Of a DNA stretch of 64,000 nt, positions 60,249-64,000 are shown one piece after another; position 1 is the stretch's first letter, and each line of letters opens with the position of its first letter. The DNA is taken from contig NZ_BCRN01000016.1 of NCBI RefSeq assembly GCF_001552615.1, forward strand, positions 85,202 through 149,201, read 5' to 3'. This DNA comes from Millisia brevis NBRC 105863. Its GTDB lineage: Bacteria > Actinomycetota > Actinomycetes > Mycobacteriales > Mycobacteriaceae. Below the pieces are notes generated by a model. That model searched no databases, had not been told where the DNA came from, and saw nothing but the letters and a program-made list of their open reading frames with translations. Both the position numbers and the translations under genes were made by a program.

Positions 60249-61148
60249 TCAGAGATCCCAGACCGGTTCGGTCAGGTTGCCGCGCAGGGCATCGAGCAGG
60301 ACCTGCGCCGGGCGGGACTCGGGCGGCTTGCCGTAGTGGGCGACCAGCACATGGCGGCGCAGACCGGGCACCGGATGCAGAGTGACGTCCGGGTGACGGT
60401 TGGCGCGCAGGGTCAGCCCCGGCAGCAGGCTCACCCCGAGGCCCGCGGCCACCAGGGCCTGCACGGCGACGAAGTCCTCGGTCTCGAAGTCGACGCGCGG
60501 GGTGAACCCGGCGTCCTTGCACGCGTCGACCAGATGCTCCCGGCACCGCTCACACCCGGCGATCCACCGCTGATCGGCGAAGTCGCGCAATTCCGGCTGG
60601 GCGTGGTCGGTGTCCTGTCGCGGGGTCACCAGATACAGCGGCTCGTCGAGCAAGGGGATCAGGGTGGTGTCGCGGCGGTCGACCGCGGGCGCCTCGCCGT
60701 ACTCGAAGACGACGGCCGCGTCGATCTCCCCCGCGCGCAGCGCCGCGAACGCCTCCGGCGGCTCCGCCTCGGTCAACGACAGTTCGACCCCGGGGTAGGC
60801 CGACACGATCGCCGCGGCCGCCGCCGGCACGATCGTGGCCAGAGCGGACGGGAACGCGGCCAGGCGCACGCGGCCGGTGCGCATCCCGGCGAGTTCCTCG
60901 AGTTCGGCGTGCGCCGATTCGACCTGTGCCAGGATCTGCTCGGCACGTTCGGCCAACAACCGACCGGCGTCGGTCAACCGGATACCGCGGCCCATCCGCT
61001 GCAGCAGCGGCATACCGACCTCGGCCTCCAGCCGAGACAGCTGGTGGCTGACCGACGGTTGCGCATAGTGCAGCGCCTCCGCGGCGGCGGTGATCGACCC
61101 TTCGCGCGCGACGGCGGCCAGTACGCGAAGTCGTCCCACGTCCAGCAC
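60249..61148 (-). CDS. LysR-family regulator, divergent from encapsulin
   Basis: 299 residues. LysR winged helix at 4-62 (RLRVLAAVAREGSITAAAEA, YAQPSVSHQLSRLEAEVGMP) and a two-lobed effector domain (RVRLAAFPSALATIVPAAAA; AAGLGVSLLPGLTLRANRH). It has a Cys pair in IAGCERCREHLVDACKD at the middle of the effector domain, which could sense thiol or redox state. GTG 61148 lies 6 nt after TATACT. A T-N11-A type box overlaps that promoter. It is the natural candidate regulator of the encapsulin-desulfurase operon. Confidence 0.9.
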   Translation of the reverse strand: MLDVGRLRVLAAVAREGSITAAAEALHYAQPSVSHQLSRLEAEVGMPLLQRMGRGIRLTDAGRLLAERAEQILAQVESAHAELEELAGMRTGRVRLAAFPSALATIVPAAAAAIVSAYPGVELSLTEAEPPEAFAALRAGEIDAAVVFEYGEAPAVDRRDTTLIPLLDEPLYLVTPRQDTDHAQPELRDFADQRWIAGCERCREHLVDACKDAGFTPRVDFETEDFVAVQALVAAGLGVSLLPGLTLRANRHPDVTLHPVPGLRRHVLVAHYGKPPESRPAQVLLDALRGNLTEPVWDL

Positions 61149-61154
61149 CCTCGA

Positions 61155-61172
61155 AGTATAGGTGCGTTCTAT
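61155..61172. promoter_or_regulatory. LysR -10 (TATACT) overlapped by ATAG-N7-CTAT box
   Basis: Minus-strand TATACT (61160-61155) is 6 nt from the LysR GTG. ATAGGTGCGTTCTAT (61158-61172) is a LysR-type T-N11-A palindrome overlapping it and lying 58-72 bp upstream of the encapsulin ATG, the classic geometry for autorepression and divergent activation. Confidence 0.5.
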
Positions 61173-61229
61173 GGTTCCTAAGAAAACTGGCATTGGACCC
61201 TATGGATCGCGCGGGGAAAGGTGGCGAGC

Positions 61230-62168
61230 ATGGCGAAAACACCTCCCGGCGCGGGGCAGTCGATGTCGGTCAGCGACGCCGCCGCGCGGACACTGGCGAA
61301 TGCAACCAAGACCGTTCCGCAGATGGCCGAGATCACCCCCCGGTGGTTGGTCCATCTGCTGAGCTGGGTACCGGTGGAAGCCGGCATCTACCGGGTGAAC
61401 AAGGTGATCCACCCGGAGTCGGTCAACATCCAGTGCGACAACTACGACGAGGCTCCGCTGGAGGAGACCTACGTCGACTACGACCCGAATCCGCGGGAGT
61501 ACCGCCTCAAGGCCGTGCAGACCGTGCTCGACATCCACACCCGGATCTCGGACCTCTACTCGAGCCCGCACAATCAGACCGCGCAGCAGCTGCGGCTGAC
61601 GATCGAGGCGGTCAAGGAGCACCAGGAAAACGAGCTGATCAACAGCCCGGAATACGGTCTGCTCAGCAGCGTCGCCGACAGCCAGCGCGTCCCCACCCTC
61701 GGCGGCCCGCCCACCCCGGACGACCTGGACGGCCTGATCGCCAAGGTGTGGAAGCAGCCCGGCTTCTTCATCATGCATCCCGAAGCGGTGGCCGCCTTCG
61801 GCCGCGAATGCACCCGGCGCGGTGTGCCGCCACCCACGGTCAGCATGTTCGGTTCACAGTTCCTGACCTGGCGCGGCCTGCCGATCGTTCCGTCGAACAA
61901 GGTGCCGCTCGAGGACGGCAAGACCAAGGTGCTGTTGCTGCGCACCGGTGAAGCCCGTCAGGGTGTGGTCGGCCTCTTCCAGCCGGGTGTCTCCGGCGAG
62001 CAGGGACCGGGATTGTCGGTGCGGTTCATGGGAATCGATCGCAGCGCGATCGCCTCCTATCTGGTGTCGCTGTACTGTTCGCTCGCCGTACTGACCGACG
62101 ATGCCCTGGCCGTGCTCGATGACGTCGAGGTGGATAAGTTCCATGACTACAGCCCCACCTACCGGTGA
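61230..62168 (+). CDS. Family 2A encapsulin shell protein (MMPI / SrpI type)
   Basis: 312 residues. Forms an icosahedral nanocompartment with the HK97 phage capsid fold. The sequence follows mycobacterial major membrane protein I throughout: ARTLANATKTVPQMAEITPR, WVPVEAGIYRVNKVI, RISDLYSSPHNQTAQQLRLT, RRGVPPPTVSMFGSQFLTWR, and the C-terminal VRFMGIDRSAIASYLVSLYC ... DALAVLDDVEVDKFHDYSP. No cyclic-nucleotide-binding insertion, hence 2A rather than 2B. ATG 61230 has AAAGG at 8 nt; GTG 61221 is a less likely start. The next gene, a cysteine desulfurase overlapping by 26 nt, is its expected cargo. Confidence 0.93.
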   Translation: MAKTPPGAGQSMSVSDAAARTLANATKTVPQMAEITPRWLVHLLSWVPVEAGIYRVNKVIHPESVNIQCDNYDEAPLEETYVDYDPNPREYRLKAVQTVLDIHTRISDLYSSPHNQTAQQLRLTIEAVKEHQENELINSPEYGLLSSVADSQRVPTLGGPPTPDDLDGLIAKVWKQPGFFIMHPEAVAAFGRECTRRGVPPPTVSMFGSQFLTWRGLPIVPSNKVPLEDGKTKVLLLRTGEARQGVVGLFQPGVSGEQGPGLSVRFMGIDRSAIASYLVSLYCSLAVLTDDALAVLDDVEVDKFHDYSPTYR

Positions 62169-63999
62169 CGGTGGCGCACCTGCCTGGTTGCCGGACGAAG
62201 CGACGCTGAGCCGGATGGCCGGGGAGCTCTTTCGGGCTCTCCCCGGCCAGGATCCGTTCGAGCCGTCCCCGGCGGTGGCCAGTGGGCCGCCCGGGGTGGT
62301 CGGGCCGCCGATGAGCCCGCCGAACGGTCCGCCGCCGACCAGCGCGCCGGCCAGTACGGCCCAATTCGCCAGCGGGTTCGCCGTGCCCACACCGGATCTG
62401 CCGATCCAGCCGGTCACCCCGGATGTTCCCGACCTGTCGGGCCTGACCGGTGGCGGGGTGGCGAGTCCGACCGCCGGCACGACGCCGGGCGGCCCGTCCG
62501 TCCCCTCGGGTGGAGCCACTCCCGGCAGCCTTCCGTCGGGTGCCCCGGCTGTGCCGTCGGTGTCCCCGGCTGCGCCGTCGGTGTCCCAGTTCTACTTCCT
62601 GACCGATATCCCCGGCTACACCCCGGCGGCGCCGGCCACACCGGGTTACGGCGAGGTGGCGCTGCCGCCGACCGATCTGTCGACCGACGACCGGTTCGCG
62701 GAGCCGCCGTGGTATTCCGCAGGACCTCAGTCGGTTTCCCCCGGTTCGATACCGCAGCTGCCGCTCGATCCGCATCCGCCGTTCGACGTGCACGCGATCC
62801 GGCGGGACTTCCCGATCCTGTCGGAGCGGGTCAACGGCAAGCCGCTGATCTGGCTGGACAACGCTGCGACCACGCAGAAGCCGCAGGCGGTAATCGATCG
62901 ACTGGTGGAGTTCTACTCGCGGGAGAACTCGAATATCCACCGGGCCGCACACGAATTGGCGGCGCGGGCGACCGACGCCTACGAGGGGGCAAGGCGCACG
63001 ATCGCCGACTTCCTCGGCGCCGGCTCACCCGAGGAGATCATCTTCGTCCGCGGGACCACCGAGGGCATCAACCTGATCGCCAATACGTGGGGCCACAAGA
63101 ATATTCGTGAGGGCGACGAGATCGTCATCTCGCACCTCGAGCACCACGCGAATATCGTGCCCTGGCAGATGCTCGCCGAGCGGACCGGCGCGGTCATCAA
63201 GGTGATTCCGGTCGACGACGACGGCGTGCTGCTGATCGACGAGTACACCAAGCTGCTGTCCGACCGCACCAAGCTCGTGTCGGTCACCCACGTGTCCAAC
63301 GCCTTGGGCACCGTGACTCCGATCAAGCAGATCATCGACATCGGCCACCGGGCCGGTGCGACCGTGCTGATCGACGGCGCCCAGTCGGTGCCGCATATCC
63401 AGGTGAACGTCACCGAATTGGATGCCGACTTCCTGGTGTTCTCCGGCCACAAGATCTTCGGCCCCACCGGAATCGGCGCGGTGTACGGCAAGCGGGAGAT
63501 CCTCGAGGACATGCCGCCCTGGGAGGGCGGCGGCAATATGATCGTCGATGTCACCCTGGAGCGGGCGACCTTCCACGAGCCGCCCGGACGCTTCGAAGCC
63601 GGCACCGGCAATATCGCGGACGCCGCCGGTCTCGCCGCGGCGCTCGACTACGTGCAGCGGATCGGCCTGCCGAATATCGCTGCGTACGAACACGGTTTGG
63701 TCGAGTACGCGATGGCCGGGCTGCGGCAGGTACCGGGGCTGACGTTGATCGGTACCGCTCCGGAGAAGGCGAGCGTGGTGTCCTTCGTCCTCGACGGCTA
63801 CGAGCCGCTCGAGGTGGGTACCGCGCTCAACCAGGAGGGCATCGCCGTGCGGGCCGGGCATCATTGCGCCCAGCCGATCCTGCGGCGCTTCGGCCTCGAG
63901 GCGACGGTGCGCCCGTCGTTCGCGTTCTACAACACCTGCCAGGAGGTCGACGCCCTGGTGGCGGCCGTACATCGGCTCGCCGCCCGACGCGGCCACTGA
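62143..63999 (+). CDS. Cysteine desulfurase, SufS type, encapsulin cargo with long N-terminal extension
   Basis: 618 residues, against about 405 for SufS. Residues 1-210 are Pro/Gly/Ser/Ala-rich and probably disordered, with islands of conserved look: LPDEATLSRMAGELFRALPG (16-35), VSQFYFLTDIPGY (147-159) and AEPPWYSAG (about 186-194). The fold-type I PLP domain begins at 211; PLP Lys437 is in FSGHKIFGPTG and catalytic Cys575 in RAGHHCAQPIL. It takes sulfur from cysteine as persulfide. In family 2A systems this extension loads the enzyme into the shell, where elemental sulfur accumulates. ATG 62143 has AGGTGG upstream and overlaps the encapsulin gene by 26 nt. Confidence 0.93.
   Translation: MTTAPPTGDGGAPAWLPDEATLSRMAGELFRALPGQDPFEPSPAVASGPPGVVGPPMSPPNGPPPTSAPASTAQFASGFAVPTPDLPIQPVTPDVPDLSGLTGGGVASPTAGTTPGGPSVPSGGATPGSLPSGAPAVPSVSPAAPSVSQFYFLTDIPGYTPAAPATPGYGEVALPPTDLSTDDRFAEPPWYSAGPQSVSPGSIPQLPLDPHPPFDVHAIRRDFPILSERVNGKPLIWLDNAATTQKPQAVIDRLVEFYSRENSNIHRAAHELAARATDAYEGARRTIADFLGAGSPEEIIFVRGTTEGINLIANTWGHKNIREGDEIVISHLEHHANIVPWQMLAERTGAVIKVIPVDDDGVLLIDEYTKLLSDRTKLVSVTHVSNALGTVTPIKQIIDIGHRAGATVLIDGAQSVPHIQVNVTELDADFLVFSGHKIFGPTGIGAVYGKREILEDMPPWEGGGNMIVDVTLERATFHEPPGRFEAGTGNIADAAGLAAALDYVQRIGLPNIAAYEHGLVEYAMAGLRQVPGLTLIGTAPEKASVVSFVLDGYEPLEVGTALNQEGIAVRAGHHCAQPILRRFGLEATVRPSFAFYNTCQEVDALVAAVHRLAARRGH
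62545..62586 (+). repeat. 21-bp tandem repeat in desulfurase linker
   Basis: 62545-62565 and 62566-62586 differ at one position and encode PAVPSVS / PAAPSVS in the disordered extension, just before the FYFLTDIPGY island. It suggests linker length varies by in-frame slippage. Confidence 0.85.
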
Positions 64000-64000
64000 G

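Noticed and set aside
61230..62168. Shell gene considered as family 1 encapsulin or family 2B
   Set aside because: Length and motifs follow MMPI/SrpI, the cargo is a cysteine desulfurase rather than DyP or ferritin-like protein, and there is no cyclic-nucleotide-binding insertion.
1..64000. Search by eye for tRNA or rRNA genes and riboswitches
   Set aside because: No TTCGAATC-type T-arm with matching acceptor stem, rRNA segment or recognisable riboswitch core was seen; a covariance-model search would be decisive.

Overview
The window is high-GC, densely coded actinobacterial DNA. Gene content and order point to Mycobacteriales (Gordonia, Tsukamurella, Williamsia, Rhodococcus or a relative): a mycothiol deacetylase (mshB), an HBHA/MLDS-type protein with its adjacent XRE regulator, RamB next to isocitrate lyase, and a DUF222-HNH (13E12-type) protein. 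From memory, the left half follows the Mycobacterium tuberculosis segment around Rv0457c-Rv0485 (ROK regulator, murB, DUF2993 protein, deoC, DUF2516, hbhA, XRE, DUF445, TetR, fadB2, icl, ramB, CMD-like protein, lpdC, prolyl oligopeptidase), with lineage-specific genes inserted. Genus cannot be fixed from the sequence alone.

Region by region. 0-17 kb: ROK regulator (cut by the left edge), L-lactate dehydrogenase, murB, two DUF2505 paralogues, a methyltransferase, LysR regulator, DUF2993 lipid-binding protein, deoC, purU, alpha/beta hydrolase, DUF2516, hbhA with its XRE regulator, DUF445, TetR, a membrane M28 peptidase and a PHP phosphoesterase. 17-23 kb: a MarR/quinone-reductase module with a small unknown protein, HNH endonuclease, hydrolase and AraC regulator. 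23-38 kb: central carbon and stress genes (fadB2, aceA, DPP-IV peptidase, ramB, CMD protein, PPK2, DUF6882, mshB, lpdA, prolyl oligopeptidase, GH3 glycosidase). 38-51 kb: a MacS/MacR-like two-component pair, acetyltransferase, DUF2339 and lipase membrane proteins, GGCT-like protein, amino-acid permease, soluble Ser/Thr kinase, PEP-mutase-like enzyme, thiolase-like protein and a small wHTH/membrane-protein operon.

51.8-64 kb is the most interesting part: an organosulfur acquisition locus beside a sulfur-storage compartment. On the minus strand lie an ABC ATPase, permease, NtaA/SnaA-type flavin monooxygenase and MFS transporter (one overlapping operon) and an IclR regulator. On the plus strand lie two tandem TauD-type dioxygenases and a substrate-binding lipoprotein. 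After a strong terminator come a LysR regulator and, divergent from it, a family 2A encapsulin (MMPI/SrpI type) whose coding sequence overlaps by 26 nt that of a SufS-type cysteine desulfurase carrying a ~210-residue low-complexity N-terminal extension of the kind used for loading into the shell. A plausible reading is uptake and oxidative desulfonation of organosulfur compounds feeding cysteine, with sulfur released and stored inside the encapsulin.

Regulatory texture: many genes have a TANNNT -10 hexamer only 6-8 nt before the start codon, i.e. probable leaderless transcripts, including an overlapping divergent pair at murB/DUF2505. Several perfect palindromes and long-stem hairpins without U-tracts are listed. 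No tRNA, rRNA, CRISPR array or insertion sequence was found.
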